Source: Acanthosepion lycidas
Taxonomy: Eukaryota > Mollusca > Cephalopoda > Sepiida > Sepiidae
Length of the DNA: 64,000 bases
Assembly (NCBI GenBank): GCA_963932145.1
Contig: OZ010616.1
Location: forward strand, 56,336,392-56,400,391
Reading direction: 5' to 3'
Below are positions 22,041-33,250 of this stretch, one piece after another (positions within the stretch are counted from its first letter, which is position 1; each line of letters opens with the position of its first letter). The translations under genes were made by a program, and so were the position numbers. Under the pieces are notes generated by a model, which worked only from the letters and a program-made list of their open reading frames with translations, was not told the DNA's origin and ran no database searches.

Positions 22041-22279
22041 AGTCTGAATTACTGTTTATAAATAACAAATATTCAATGATCTGTCTTAAACGATCATATC
22101 TGCTTTGCTGAACGTACCTTAATGCAAACATTGAAAATATATTATGGAATGGATTAAATCTGACAATTATTTAATATATTTTTTTGTTTATACATTATTT
22201 TAATAGATACAATTTATTTAAGTAAATGCTTCGATACTTTTCATAAGCAGATATGATGTCTATACTTTTGCTGATAGGG

Positions 22280-22751
22280 AGTCTGATGCTGATCTCACAA
22301 AATACAACATTGGTGAAACTGAGACTTTCCTGATTCGGTCAGCACTGGGCTCGTCACATTGCAATGATGAGTGATGACAGAATACCTAAGGTCCTTATGT
22401 ATAACCAGTGGACAAAAGACTGTTGGATGTCTGTGGCTCAGGTATAAAGACAAAGTAAGAGTGACCTCTCACCTGTCAATATGCTACATACTAACTTTGA
22501 GCAAGTTGCCCTGGATAGAAATAACTGAAGATATTTATACCAGAGTGATATCTGAAATTTTGAAATCAATTGTATTGAACAGCGAAAAGTGTTAGCAAAT
22601 GTTCCTGTTGTTATGTCCCAAAATTCTCACTGTCACACAATATATGGATCTGAATGTAGGTCATAAGCATGACTGAAGTGTCACATATGACACAAACGTA
22701 AAAACTGAATGACGTTGTCGGGTTCTCATATGTCAAAATCGATGGGAGAGT

Positions 22752-22770
<19 letters not shown>
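22280..22770 (+). mobile_element. RTE-type LINE: C-terminus and 3' tail
   Basis: Frames read HIAMMSDDRIPKVLMYNQ, WLRYKDKVR and, further on, YGSECRS (a decayed Cys/His motif), then the tail catatgtcaaaatcgatggg+agagtccatc running into (TA)n at 22757. Same 3' end as 2700-2752. Confidence 0.7.

Positions 22771-22805
<35 letters not shown>
22757..22805. repeat. (TA)n microsatellite
   Basis: Pure TA run grown on the LINE 3' end, followed by acgcacgcacacacac. Confidence 0.95.
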
Positions 22806-22808
<3 letters not shown>

Positions 22809-22859
22809 GCACGCACACACACTGTGGTTAAGCTTCTTATTAAATTTTCCTGGCATTCA

Positions 22860-23075
22860 TACAAGTGATTAGTTTTCTGGACATACAGAGCATAAAAATA
22901 AATATATGATGGTAGACAAAAATAAATATACTGTTTAATAAATAAATGTAACATCTACTCAAATATGGATATTCACTATAAATAGCATTTAAATAATAAA
23001 ATCTGTTGGATAAAAAATCCATTACTTCTTTAGAAATTGCTTTGTTTATGTTAGGATACAAAGATGAACAGATAT
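22860..23075 (-). repeat. SINE tail relative
   Basis: acaaaaataaatatactgtt+taataaat and the following 80 bp resemble 23283-23360, the tail of the SINE that begins at 23150. Orientation uncertain. Confidence 0.4.
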
Positions 23076-23144
23076 GAATGTTTCAAGAGTCTGAAAAAGA
23101 TTTGTGTTTATAAGGCACTATTTGACTTGGTTTGATTGATGAAG

Positions 23145-23360
23145 CACTCCATGGCTGAGTTGGTCTAGAGCATGCCAGATCTAATGAGGGTTTCTCCTGT
23201 AAAGAGGGACATAAGTTCAAGACCTGCTGGAGAGCACATATTTTTCTTTAATAAGATTTCTTAAATATATTTAGGCCAGTAAACAAAAATAAATATACTG
23301 TTTAATAAATGGAGAGAGTGTTTATTTAAATATGAGTATCCACTAAAAATAACATTTAAG
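23145..23360 (+). repeat. tRNA-derived SINE, third head type
   Basis: ctccatggctgagttggtct+agagcatgcc is a convincing A-box arm and ataagttcaagacctgctgg the T arm, then agagcacatatttttcttta and a tail. No acceptor fit for a functional tRNA. Downstream a (TG)n and (TA)n run. Confidence 0.7.
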
Positions 23361-23368
23361 TGTGTGTC

Positions 23369-23385
<17 letters not shown>

Positions 23386-23453
<68 letters not shown>
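23386..23453. repeat. (TA)n microsatellite
   Basis: About 66 bp of TA preceded by (TG)n. Another run at 23574-23603. Confidence 0.95.
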
Positions 23454-23456
<3 letters not shown>

Positions 23457-23570
23457 GATCTTAACTAGCTCTACACTTTTGATTTTTGGGATTGAGTATT
23501 GAGTACATTTTAAATTTCACCATTTCCTGGACAAGGTAAACCTTATCTACATAAACAGTTTTATTGTATG

Positions 23571-23608
<38 letters not shown>

Positions 23609-24098
23609 ACATATATTATTAAATATAACAGACATTGAATGTCTATTATGTTTGATCATGAGCCATTCTAAGCTTTGTATAGTGGCTTTAGTTTTGGGAG
23701 AAAAAACTGTCCAACATTTGGATATTTTTTTATTATGCTGTTCCTCAATCTAAGCTTTCAGCTCACATGACTATGAACAATGATCTTTTTAGATACCTAT
23801 GAAATAATAGATGAATGTAATATATTTATTTACGCTTTTAAGGTATGAATTTCCTTCTTGGTCTTAAACTAGTTTATCACCATTCTTCAGGGATATGATA
23901 TCAGCAGTCCAGCCTACATAGCTGATACTGATACTAATACAAATGAGTTACTAATATTCTTTACAAATGTATAAGATTGTATATGTATTTTTTGTTGTTA
24001 TCCTATTTATAAAGAAATAAAACCGTTATGTTTGAAATACATGACTTGAACCAAATATTATCACAGTTATAAAATTATATACTCAACAACAATTTTAT

Positions 24099-24642
24099 GC
24101 TTACCTGGTGTAGGGATCTGTCCCTGTACTGGTGGTATCAAAGCTACGACTAGATTGGACCGGCACTGACTAGTTTGGACCAGCTATGACCAGCTAAAAC
24201 CAGCTTAGACTAGCTTAGACCAGCTCTGACCAGCTTAGACCAGTGGCCTGAGTGAAAACACTTGGGTCCCCACATTAAAAACTGAACTTTTGTCCCAACC
24301 TGACTCAGTATGTCAAGTAAATCTAATCTTTTTGAGTAAGTACACATCTACTTATCATCTCTCAGTTGCCTCTCTGTCTTTGGACAGAGTGTGCTCAGGG
24401 GCTTCTCTGTCAAAGGACAGAGGGGCAACTGAGAAAATAATACTGAGAGGTGCTCAGCCCTGGGGAACAGCTGCCCAAGGCTGTGCCCTCCCATTGCACC
24501 AGAGGGAGGCATTGGTGCTTGCACCAAGTCCAGCACAACTGATGGTTGCAGGGGCTGTCCCAGGTGTATGCGCTCAGGTCCTCATGTAAATATAGACATT
24601 GTGTCACATCTTGTCCTAGTGGGGGTACAGAGTAAATACTTG
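24099..24642. mobile_element. 544-bp GC-rich insertion with 17-bp target duplications
   Basis: Exact repeats ctcaacaacaattttat at 24082-24098 and 24643-24659 bracket a segment unlike its surroundings. Contents: a start gcttacctggtgtagggatc, a minisatellite of accagct units (24150-24245), an inverted repeat (ctcagttgcctctctgtctt / aaggacagaggggcaactga, 24361-24433), and a GC-rich 180 bp. There is no A tail. The 99-residue plus frame at 24290 is not recognised. The long duplication fits target-primed retroposition. Confidence 0.65.
24150..24245. repeat. Minisatellite of accagct units
   Basis: About nine degenerate 10-bp units (gaccagctat, gaccagctaa, aaccagctta, gactagctta, gaccagctct and so on) inside the 544-bp insertion. 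Confidence 0.85.
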
Positions 24643-24959
24643 CTCAACAACAATTTTATAAAACATAAATCAATCCTAAACTAAAATAATATAAATATTA
24701 ATTACATTATTTAAAAAAAAGAAACATCGATTCACTTTTGTTTATTAGACATTAAATTACTTAGCATCCTACATAATTTACCTTGACTTTTCCGTTAGCC
24801 TGATGTATATTTATCAGTGTTCTTAAATTTTAAAATTTTGAGAACCTAACAACATTTTTGCTTTTGTTTATAAATAGTTGTTGCAAAATAAAATCCTTAC
24901 ATTTGCCTTGATAAAGTCCATCAGAGGGATTAAATGGTTAAGATAAGTTTTCCTTTTGT

Positions 24960-24996
<37 letters not shown>

Positions 24997-25247
24997 GACT
25001 TTTATGTTTATTCATTCTTTTTATAGATACAAATATTTAAGTAAATGCTCTGTTTATAATAAACAGTATTAATGACATTTACTGGAGAAATTTTCATAGA
25101 AAATATGCATTCTCTGACAGAAATGTCTTAAAATAATTGTCGGACTTTGTCCCTTTCATAATGTGTGATGTATATATATATGTAAACTTCATCAAATATG
25201 ACATACAAGGTGCTTCGATTAAGTTTTTATATAATTTCTCATATGAT

Positions 25248-25286
<39 letters not shown>

Positions 25287-25604
25287 TATCTTAGGATATT
25301 AAAACAAAAATGTTAAAAATTGCTACACAATTACAATTATGTTTCAATACTACAAATGTGTCTCCTCAGGCATGGTAAAATACTGGTGAGTGATTGATTA
25401 ATTTAATTTCAAAAGCAGAATACTTCCTTCTTTTTTTTGAGAAAAAAAATAAACAATAAAAATAGGCTTGTGGGCTTTACTGTGATTAACCAATTGAATG
25501 TGACCTACTCTAAATTCAAACTCACAACAAAAAGTTATTAAAAAATCTTTTAAATTAAAATATTACATACAGTGGAATTATACTCCATTTGTTCTCATTT
25601 TACA

Positions 25605-25643
<39 letters not shown>

Positions 25644-25689
25644 CCAAGTTATTTGGGTGTCCGTTTTTCTTTTGTCTTTATTTATATTG

Positions 25690-26280
25690 TCCTTTTACAG
25701 ATATATTTTTAGTTCTATCTGAAATTCAGGAAGGCAGAAGATTGTGATTGACATTGCATTTTGAAGATTGTAGGTTATAGGGGAAAAAAAAAAAAACAGG
25801 AGAATAAAATTCTAGCTATTTTAACAGAAAAATGATGAGACCTCGTTGCAAATATTTTAGTACACTTAAATTCTTGAAGCTGACATAACAAAGACATTAG
25901 AACAACTGACATGAAAACATATATAGAAAAGGCAGAGAGAAGCTATGTCACAATGATGGGATAGTGACTGAAGTTGAGATGCCAAGTCAAGACTGATAAC
26001 ATTGCAGAATCTTCCTTAGATTTTGTTGAGAATCTCAAGATATATAGCTGGAGCCCCAGACCCGATATGGCAGCAATTAATGCATAAATGAATGATAGTT
26101 CTATAAAGATGCATTCTAGCAAAGAAGAATTTTATAGCACAACATTTTTAGCAACACACCTAGCAATAGACTGAATATAATCAGCCCACTTCATGTCAAG
26201 GGAAAATGCGAGATCAGGAAGACATGATGAGTTACTCTCCTGGATGTTAGGATTAAAAATGGATTAGGAAAAGATGGATA
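25690..26280 (-). mobile_element. Jockey/CR1-group LINE, C-terminal remnant
   Basis: Minus-strand pieces: a YKILLC-like stretch, LLPYRVWG, a Q.NLRKILQC-like stretch, TIPSL.HSFSLPFLYMFSC and YNLQSSKCNVNHNLLPS, the same order as the copies at 5.9 and 38.3 kb. Several breaks. Confidence 0.6.
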
Positions 26281-26284
26281 TAGT

Positions 26285-26630
26285 AGATGACTATAATAAG
26301 AGCAAAAAACATTCTTATTCTTTATGTAATATGTCTCCTTAGGAAACAGGTGTTCATTGCTTTTCACAACTTCCTGACCCTTGTAGCACTTAATAAACTT
26401 TGTCTTTCTGTTATTTCTCCTAAGCACTGTTCTGCCATCTATTTACTCAAACTCACTAAGCAAGTTATGTGTTGTTTTGCTCTGTCCCTTTATGTGCTGT
26501 GAATATCAGATTTTCCAATCCTTCCTTTCTCACCATATGTCCTAGAAATCTCAACTGTCTTTTCCTGATGTTAAGTATTAGTTTCCTTTTTGTTTTAATT
26601 TTCTCTATAACTTTGTTGTTGCTCACATGT
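26285..26630 (-). mobile_element. LINE C-terminal remnant (LRFLGHMVRKEGLENLI type)
   Basis: Minus-strand text NIRKRQLRFLGHMVRKEGLE, NLIF, then LSK.MAEQCLGEITERQSLL and RKL.KAMNTC. Matches the plus-strand copies at 35.9-36.3 and 49.75-50.03 kb. Confidence 0.7.
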
Positions 26631-26779
26631 CATCATCAGCATTAATATTCCTTTTAAAAATCTCAAGAGGAACAATCAGTGATAGCCTACTTCTGTTTTG
26701 GAATTTAAACCCAAGTCAAATTTTAGAAATGGTTTGGACAGACAACTTTCCATCACCACTTCATAGTCTGATTGTTCAG

Positions 26780-27085
26780 CAAAAGGACTTTAATATTGTT
26801 TATTTGAATGCTCCAATTGATTAGGATCTGTATATGGAACAAGCTAAAAGTTTGGTAATTAATGGCAAAAATAGTATTTTGATTAAAAAATATTTATAGA
26901 ACCTAAAATAAAGAGGATGGAACTGGAATACTGTACTGAATTCCTATTTGATTAATCAAGACTTCATCCAATCATTTGCCAAACTTTGTGTGAATATTAA
27001 ATTTGTCAGTGATAGAATTATAATTATTGTTTTTTGGGTTGATGATATTATTATTGCAACAAACTTGATCTTTACATATACTGAT
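26780..27085 (+). mobile_element. Ty1/copia reverse-transcriptase fossil
   Basis: Recognisable copia RT text: YLNAPID, LYMEQ, WNWNTVLNSYL and FWVDDIIIATN. A broken, isolated piece with a small number of breaks. No LTRs, gag or integrase were seen beside it. Old. Confidence 0.75.
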
Positions 27086-27359
27086 ATTAGTTTGGCTGAT
27101 TTTGTCTAGTGGCATATCAGTCTCTATGGGTTATTTAATGCTGAAATGTAAATATTTTGTATGTAAATTTATGCTTTCAACTACAGATATTTTGTACCAA
27201 TTTTTATACTTTCAGATTAAAACCTATGTTTTTTAGATATAGAAAATGTATTGTTGGTAATTTTACTATAAAGATGTATTTCTATATTTTTTTAGTCTTG
27301 CATTGATTGTCATTTTGCTATAAAAATGTAATGCTGATTTCTGTTTGGGGGTTCAGTAT

Positions 27360-27720
27360 TTGCCTGTAGTTGGGACCCTAACAGGTGCTACCATCTCAGG
27401 TCAGGGTGCTCCAGGAAACAGCAGCAGTTAAGAGGTGGTTCCATGTTCATTAAAATCTCCAATCTCCCAATCAGAAGCTTTGCTGCTGGATTTAGTTTGT
27501 CATTGTATGCTGGAATAGCAATTAAGAGGTGGTTCCATGCTCCTTAAAACCACCAATCTTCCAATCAGAGGCCTTGCTGCCAGATTTAGTTTGTCATTGT
27601 ACTCTGGAATAGCAATTAAGAGGTGGTTCCATGCTCCTTAAAACCTCCAATCTCCCAATCAGAGGTCTTGCTGCCAGATTTAGTTTATTGTCATACCCAG
27701 GACAAACATGAAGAAATGCT
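27360..27720 (+). mobile_element. RTE-type LINE 5' end with a 94-bp triple repeat
   Basis: Begins with tgggaccctaacaggtgcta, the plus-strand match of the RTE leader at 8410-8380 (gggaccctaacagatgctat reversed). Then three copies of a 94-bp unit (starting 27428, 27522, 27616; ttaagaggtggttccatg) where the 8.4-kb copy has one. LINE sequence stops soon after. Confidence 0.7.
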
Positions 27721-28269
27721 TGATTCACAAGTTCAAAATAAAGGACCCACAAAAATTGTTTCATTTTTTGGTATACATTTTATTATAAAGACAATATCAT
27801 TAAAATGAATTAGTCCAGATATAAAGAAAAGATAAAATTCAAATTTGATATGCAAAATTGTAAATTCAGATCCTTGTGAAAAATGGATATAAGTAAGTGA
27901 GATGAAGATTGAGCTGAATAAAATGTAGAGAAATATTTATAAGTTAAATTTACATGATGATGGTCATAAGACCAGATCTGTGCTATCATGCATTGAAGTT
28001 GTCATAATACCTGTAGAAAACTATCACTACCCATTTAAATTGGATAGAAAATATTTTATATTATTTAAATATACAAAGATTGAAATTTAATTTTCAAAAT
28101 GTCACTTAAACAACTTTGTCTAATTGATTTCTGTGGTAATTCTAAAGCTATCATAGTATTAAAGATTATGGTTTTCAAATGTTGCCAGATGCTTTGTTGA
28201 TATCTTGAAAAAGTAGAAAACAGCAAATTGTCACACAGTATCAATTAATTACCTTTAGTAACTAAACCC

Positions 28270-28390
28270 TCCAATTTTTGTTCCCTCTACTGTGGCCAGG
28301 TATTGAACTCACAACTCTCTTGGTCAAATCACTTTTTGGATTACTCAACCAATGCTTTTATCCTCTGGGCCAGGAAATTAAGTGATACTG
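28270..28390 (-). repeat. tRNA-like SINE head
   Basis: Reverse complement: ggcccagaggataaaagcat, then gagagttgtgagttcaatac+ctggcc, a tRNA-type A and B box pair. Followed by a C-run at 28397-28410. Confidence 0.6.
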
Positions 28391-28399
28391 GGATATCCC

Positions 28400-28790
28400 C
28401 CCCACCCCCCAAAAAAATGGCATGGCACATAGAATTAGAAACAATCTCCTCCTGTGGACTTAATGTGTTCAGTTCAAATTGACCCTAGACTTGAAAATGT
28501 TAAGGTGTCCTTGGAAGCATCCACACAGGAGTTTGTTCCACAAAGTAGTGGATCTTGGTAAGAAACTTTGAGTGGAACTAGCTTCTTAGCGGTGGCAGAC
28601 ATGAGACAGAACCTGGGACGAGCACAACTGGTCGTGACTTGCCTTGTCCCTGCCAAAAATCAGCCCGTATTTGTTTAGCATGTAAAGCTACTGCAGTTGA
28701 AATGAGGGAGAAAAAAGCACTTACCGCTCTGCCGTAATCCGTCCTCGGCCAGATAACGTAAAAGAATAGGGGGGGGACTTGCATTGCATT
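28400..28790. other. Unassigned GC-richer repeat-like sequence
   Basis: Balanced base use and partially open minus frames (VPLKVSYQDPLLCGTNSCVD and so on) suggest an old mobile element; family not recognised. Confidence 0.35.
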
Positions 28791-28799
28791 TTTATGCAA

Positions 28800-28920
28800 T
28801 AAAGATGCAATGCATTATGGGACATGGACGCAATGAATTGTGGGATCACAGGAAGACGCAAGGGATTATGGGTATATGGACAAATATAAAAGCAACTACT
28901 TTTTCCCAGTGTGGGGAGTT
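28800..28920 (+). promoter_or_regulatory. Promoter-like module: three ZNF143-type motifs and a TATA box
   Basis: Read on the minus strand, cccataatgcattgca, cccacaattcattgcg and cccataatcccttgcg are three near-matches to the ZNF143/SBF (Staf) site YCCCANMATSCMYYGCG, spaced 23 and 28 bp (28804, 28827, 28855). A TATA box (aaatataaaagc) follows at 28883 on the plus strand, so a start near 28910-28920 is expected. It may be the U3 part of an old LTR; no partner LTR seen. Confidence 0.45.
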
Positions 28921-29194
28921 CTTTGAGTGACGTTCCCGGTTGGTGGCAAAAACAGTCTGTTAGTGCGATTTTGAGACAGAACTCAAGAAGGAACGACTCA
29001 AGGTTGAAATACCAGCTGGGAGAGCTTGAATTTACTCGCTGGTTGCTGTTTTCTTTATTCGTCACAAAGGACTTATGGGGAATGAGGCTGCTCCAACCCT
29101 TTGGACATTTTATTTAACTTTTAATATTTATTAACATTACTTCTCTTTTAACAGCATTATTCTCAATGGCTCTTAATTGCAGTAATCTTATTGT

Positions 29195-29945
29195 TAACTA
29201 GCAGCATGGCCCGGCGTTGCCCGTGTTTGATTTAAAAATCGTACGACTCGTACAGCAATCGCTATCACTTGACTTAAAATATTTTTGCCCTTCCTTGACT
29301 TTAAAGGAGTGCCCTTTGCCGTGCTGATGTTGCTACATGCCTTACTTATTGCCTATCTGTGAATTTTTTCTAAGCTCTATACTAAACATTAAATCTGTTA
29401 TGAAAAAAGAACTAAACAAAATGAACACAAAACGATCAGCTTTAAAAAAGGACTTGTAACTGGAAAAACCGAATGAAAAAAGAATGTTAACAACAAATAC
29501 TTTTTCGCACCCAACCCAGTTCTGCGGGATCAGAATCAACGTTGAGTTTAAGCAAACGAATGAACCAATTGGAGTAAAGTGCCATGCAGATTTAAATTTT
29601 TCCCACTTGTGACGAATGCAGCTATCAATTTTTTTTGCATGCTGGCATGCTAGTTAACATTCATGTCATTCAGCTGTTGGCTCTCACACTGGCCAATAGA
29701 ATCTTCCTGCCTATTCGTGGCAGCCAACCATAGGCTCTCACTCTGGCCAGTAGAAAATGGCTGCAAACTACATGAAAACTGCTGTAGAAGCATGAAAAAA
29801 TCAATTATTTCCACTATCAATGGGAGTTGGCCTTCCCGCTAAATTGGAGCATGTGCATATAAATTTTGGTGCAAATCGGTCGAAAATTGCGGCCGTGCAT
29901 TTGTTACACACACACACATCCTGCCTTTTATAGACAGAGATTTCA
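29195..29945 (+). repeat. Interspersed repeat ending in (CA)n and TATAGACAGAGATT
   Basis: Starts actagcagcatggcccggcg+ttgcccgtg and ends aaatcggtcgaaaattgcgg, gttacacacacacac, ttttatagacagagatt. This start and end pairing is common in invertebrate genomes; I cannot name the family with confidence. Confidence 0.5.
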
Positions 29946-30119
29946 CTCAAAAGTCTTTTGTGTTGCCATAGTAGGATATTACAACTATGAAATTAAAATT
30001 CAAATTCAATGATCAGAGTCACCTTCAGTTGCAGGATAGTTTTTCCTGCACAGCAAATGAATTCACATACAGAGTAATAAAAGTTATTTTATGGTAACAT
30101 AGGGAATCTTTTGCACTTA

Positions 30120-30345
30120 AGTTATTAATAAAATTACTGTAAGGGAGATAACTGATACTGAGACATCTGGAAGAGGCATGGCATGAGGAACTAGGATAAT
30201 CTACTAAATAAAGGCTTCGGTTCAAAATTCCAATTACCTGAAGGCTAGAGCATACAACAGCTGAAACATTGTGAATATGGCAACAAAGATGAGGACAACA
30301 GTTTGAACAATGTAAATAGTGTAAATGGACTGTTACTGTTTTGGA
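30120..30345 (+). repeat. SINE with a CCTGAAG...GAAACATTGT domain
   Basis: A tRNA-like lead, then ggcttcggttcaaaattcca, cctgaaggctagagcataca, agctgaaacattgtg, aacaaagatgaggacaacag. Relatives at 31185-31310 (reversed) and 31445-31660. Confidence 0.65.
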
Positions 30346-30420
30346 TTTTTAACAGTGTAGCTTACAATTCAAAATAATGTACACCAAAAATATTACAAGT
30401 TATTTTGACACCTTATAAAA

Positions 30421-30960
30421 ATGGCAAATTTGCTCAACCTAAAGTTGATACCAAAATTTGACAGAATAAATGCCAACCAGTCTATTGAAGAATGGATAGA
30501 AAAGGTTGAATTGATTTGCAACTTATGCAGAGAAATAAAAGTCAAGCAAGTAGTTCAGTTTCAGATATCAGATGGAACATTTGCTATTTATCATCAACTA
30601 ATTAAAGAGGAAAAAGGAAATGTTGATTGCATAAAGAATGCTCTATATACAGAATTTATGACCAATTCATGGCATACAAACAATTTAATGCAAATTATTG
30701 GACTATTTTTAGCAGTGTTGCATAAGTTGGTTGTCTTATTTAGCAAGATGACTGAATCTGGATTAGCATACATAATCATGGTAGGTTAATCAGACCATGT
30801 CAAGCAGCTTCATTAGACATCTTGTATGTACCACCCTAATCTGAGACAAAAGTTGGTCAACAATCATAGCATATTAAAAGAGGATATGGAAGTAATGGAA
30901 CCATTTGTGGTAGCTGCATGACCAGTACAAAATATGAATAGTTATTAGAGTGGTCTAAGA
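30421..30960 (+). mobile_element. Gag-region fossil of an LTR retroelement (Ty3-like)
   Basis: The first 122 residues are open: PKFDRINANQSIEEWIEKVE, the .EWLEK.ELVC.L pattern of gag in mollusc LTR elements, then IYHQLIKEEK and later LVVLFSKMTESGLA. The relic continues in degraded form to about 30960. It is broken, with no LTRs, protease or RT attached. Old. Confidence 0.6.
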
Positions 30961-31044
30961 AAGTATTAAGATCACTTGTAGGGATTGTTTACATTAATGA
31001 AAAAAGGGTGTTAAGGATGAAGAACATACTGCTACCAATTACAT

Positions 31045-31170
31045 AGTCTAGACCAGCGTCTTTAAAATTCTTTCTTTTTTTTTTTTTTTAACTGTGACCC
31101 ACAGCAAGAACCACATTTTGCATTGCAACCCATTATACCTATGTGTAATAAATCAGACAAACTTTGTTTA
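31045..31170 (+). mobile_element. hAT-type transposon end
   Basis: gaccagcgtctttaaaattc, a T-run, then ctgtgacccacagcaagaac, cattttgcattgcaaccca. This is the usual layout of hAT (Charlie-like) terminal regions (ccagtggtctt...gtggccc...ttgcgaccca). It may pair with the transposase relic at 31849-32120. Confidence 0.55.
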
Positions 31171-31184
31171 TATTTCTGAGATGA

Positions 31185-31660
31185 GGTATTATGTACACTA
31201 TTTACATTATTTAGACTATTGCCCTCATCTTTGTTACCATATTTATCACAAATACACTCCGGCCTTCTTCAGGAATGTCAAACCGAAGCCTTTATTCACT
31301 GTGCCATGTGTCCTTGAGGACACATGACACAGTGGATAAAGTCCTTTATCCACTGTGCCATGTGTCCTTGAGGACACATGACACAGTGGATAAAGGCATT
31401 AGTTAGATCCAGTGACAGGACCCAAAAGAGTGTGAGTTCAACACCTGGTTAAGGTGGTGGAGAGGGGAATTAACAGGAATAACTGACATCCATTAGACAT
31501 GGTACATGGAACTAGAACAGTCTACACCAGCAAGCAAACTAATAGTTTCAGTTCGACATTCCAACCACCTGAAGAAGGTCAGAGCGTACAACGGCCGAAA
31601 TGTTGTGGTAAATATGGCCACAAAGATGAGGACAATAGTCCAAATAATGTAAATAGCAGA
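31185..31660. repeat. Inverted SINE pair with two tandem palindromes
   Basis: Left arm 31188-31300 is a reversed copy of right arm 31545-31655 (tgaagaaggtcagagcgtac / atttacattattt). Between them two near-perfect palindromes sit in tandem: 31290-31340 and 31344-31396, both built on actgtgccatgtgtcc/ggacacatgacacagt. The right unit also holds a tRNA-like head (acagtggataaaggcattag, gtgagttcaacacctgg). Confidence 0.8.
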
Positions 31661-31848
31661 CAAGCTCTGTTCACTAGATTCATTTATTTAGTATCAACAA
31701 TTTATATGTATATTTCTTATGATCTGCACATATTGGAATTGCATGTATTTATTTGTATTATTTATTTTTATGAATGGGAAATTATTACTTTTAGAAAAAC
31801 AAATTTAAGGGAAATTTCGTAAGTAATAATATTTGAAAAAAATGTTAT

Positions 31849-32241
<393 letters not shown>

Positions 32242-32262
32242 TTAGAGTTGTTTATATTCTGC

Positions 32263-32377
32263 ACTCAGTGTAACATGATGTCTAAGAATGGTAAAGTATT
32301 GTTTTTTTCTACAATTTACATATGAAGTAGGAAAAAAACAATACTTTACCATTCTTAGACATCATGTTACACTGAGT
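32263..32377. repeat. Perfect 46-bp inverted repeat (hairpin)
   Basis: Arms 32263-32308 and 32332-32377 are exact reverse complements (actcagtgtaacatgatgtc+taagaatgg...), with a 23-base loop that itself can pair ctac/gtag. It lies in intron 2 of the AtuA-like gene. No target duplication, and no known MITE end recognised. Confidence 0.92.
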
Positions 32378-32966
32378 TGACAACAGCCCAAGTGTTCACC
32401 AAAAATCAAACAATAAAAATGACCTAATAAACTTCTATTCCTGTCATAACAACAAATCCAGAATGATCATTGGATTCTATTTAAGAGCACTCAGAATTTG
32501 CAGCCCTCAATATATATACATATATGTGTGTGTGTGTGTGTGCATGTATGTGTATACTCATGTGTGTGTGTGTGTGTGTAACCCCATTAAAAATTTCAGA
32601 AACTTTCTATAGTTTTAATGTAATATCACTAAAAATCTCAATTCTGTGGCAATATAGGATCACAGATTTTACTCATTTATATATATATATATATTGTGTG
32701 TGTGAGTTTAGAACTCTGTTAAAAATTGCAGAAACATTCTATCGATTTAATGCAATATCACTAAAAATCTCAATTCTGTACAAAGATCACATAAATTTGT
32801 CTCATTTTTGTGCAAAAATAAGCTCACATGAGCTTCAAATTCAAATTTCCACATTAAGCAATCAGCAACGTTATTTCAAACTCCATTCAAGTCTTTCAAA
32901 AAGCAATCTTCTTATTTGCTACAATCCAGAAAATGATAAACAATATTTTCCCTTCTAAAAATGATG

Positions 32967-33250
32967 TAATGGAATAACCTATCACCCCCATGAGTGACTA
33001 CACTATAGGTAGTAACTATAAGTATCCGTAAGGCAATGGACTACAGGAGTCTAGCTGGGATCTGTTGAGTATGACTCAGACTTACACAAGAACTACCGAC
33101 CTCCCAATAGTAGCACTCCTACTGGATTGACTTGCAACAATCGTGCGCATAACTGTTACCTTTATTCTCATTGTATTGTTTTTTACAATAAACCTTTACT
33201 TATTTTATCCACCATGTTTGTCAAGTATATATTCCTATTACCACAGAATA
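32967..33250 (+). mobile_element. Probable LTR (fossil LTR retroelement, 5' side)
   Basis: Opens tgtaatggaataacctatca and closes near tattcctattaccaca, with a polyadenylation-type caataaacctttac at about 33188. The gag-like start at 33600 follows about 350 bp downstream. The boundaries are approximate. Broken. Confidence 0.5.

Noticed and set aside
23150-23235. A functional tRNA gene
   Set aside because: A and B boxes are present but the acceptor stem does not pair and SINE tail sequence follows.
24290-24589. Plus ORF of 99 residues in the GC-rich insertion
   Set aside because: Both strands are open because of GC content; no recognised protein and the segment looks like a retroposed unit.
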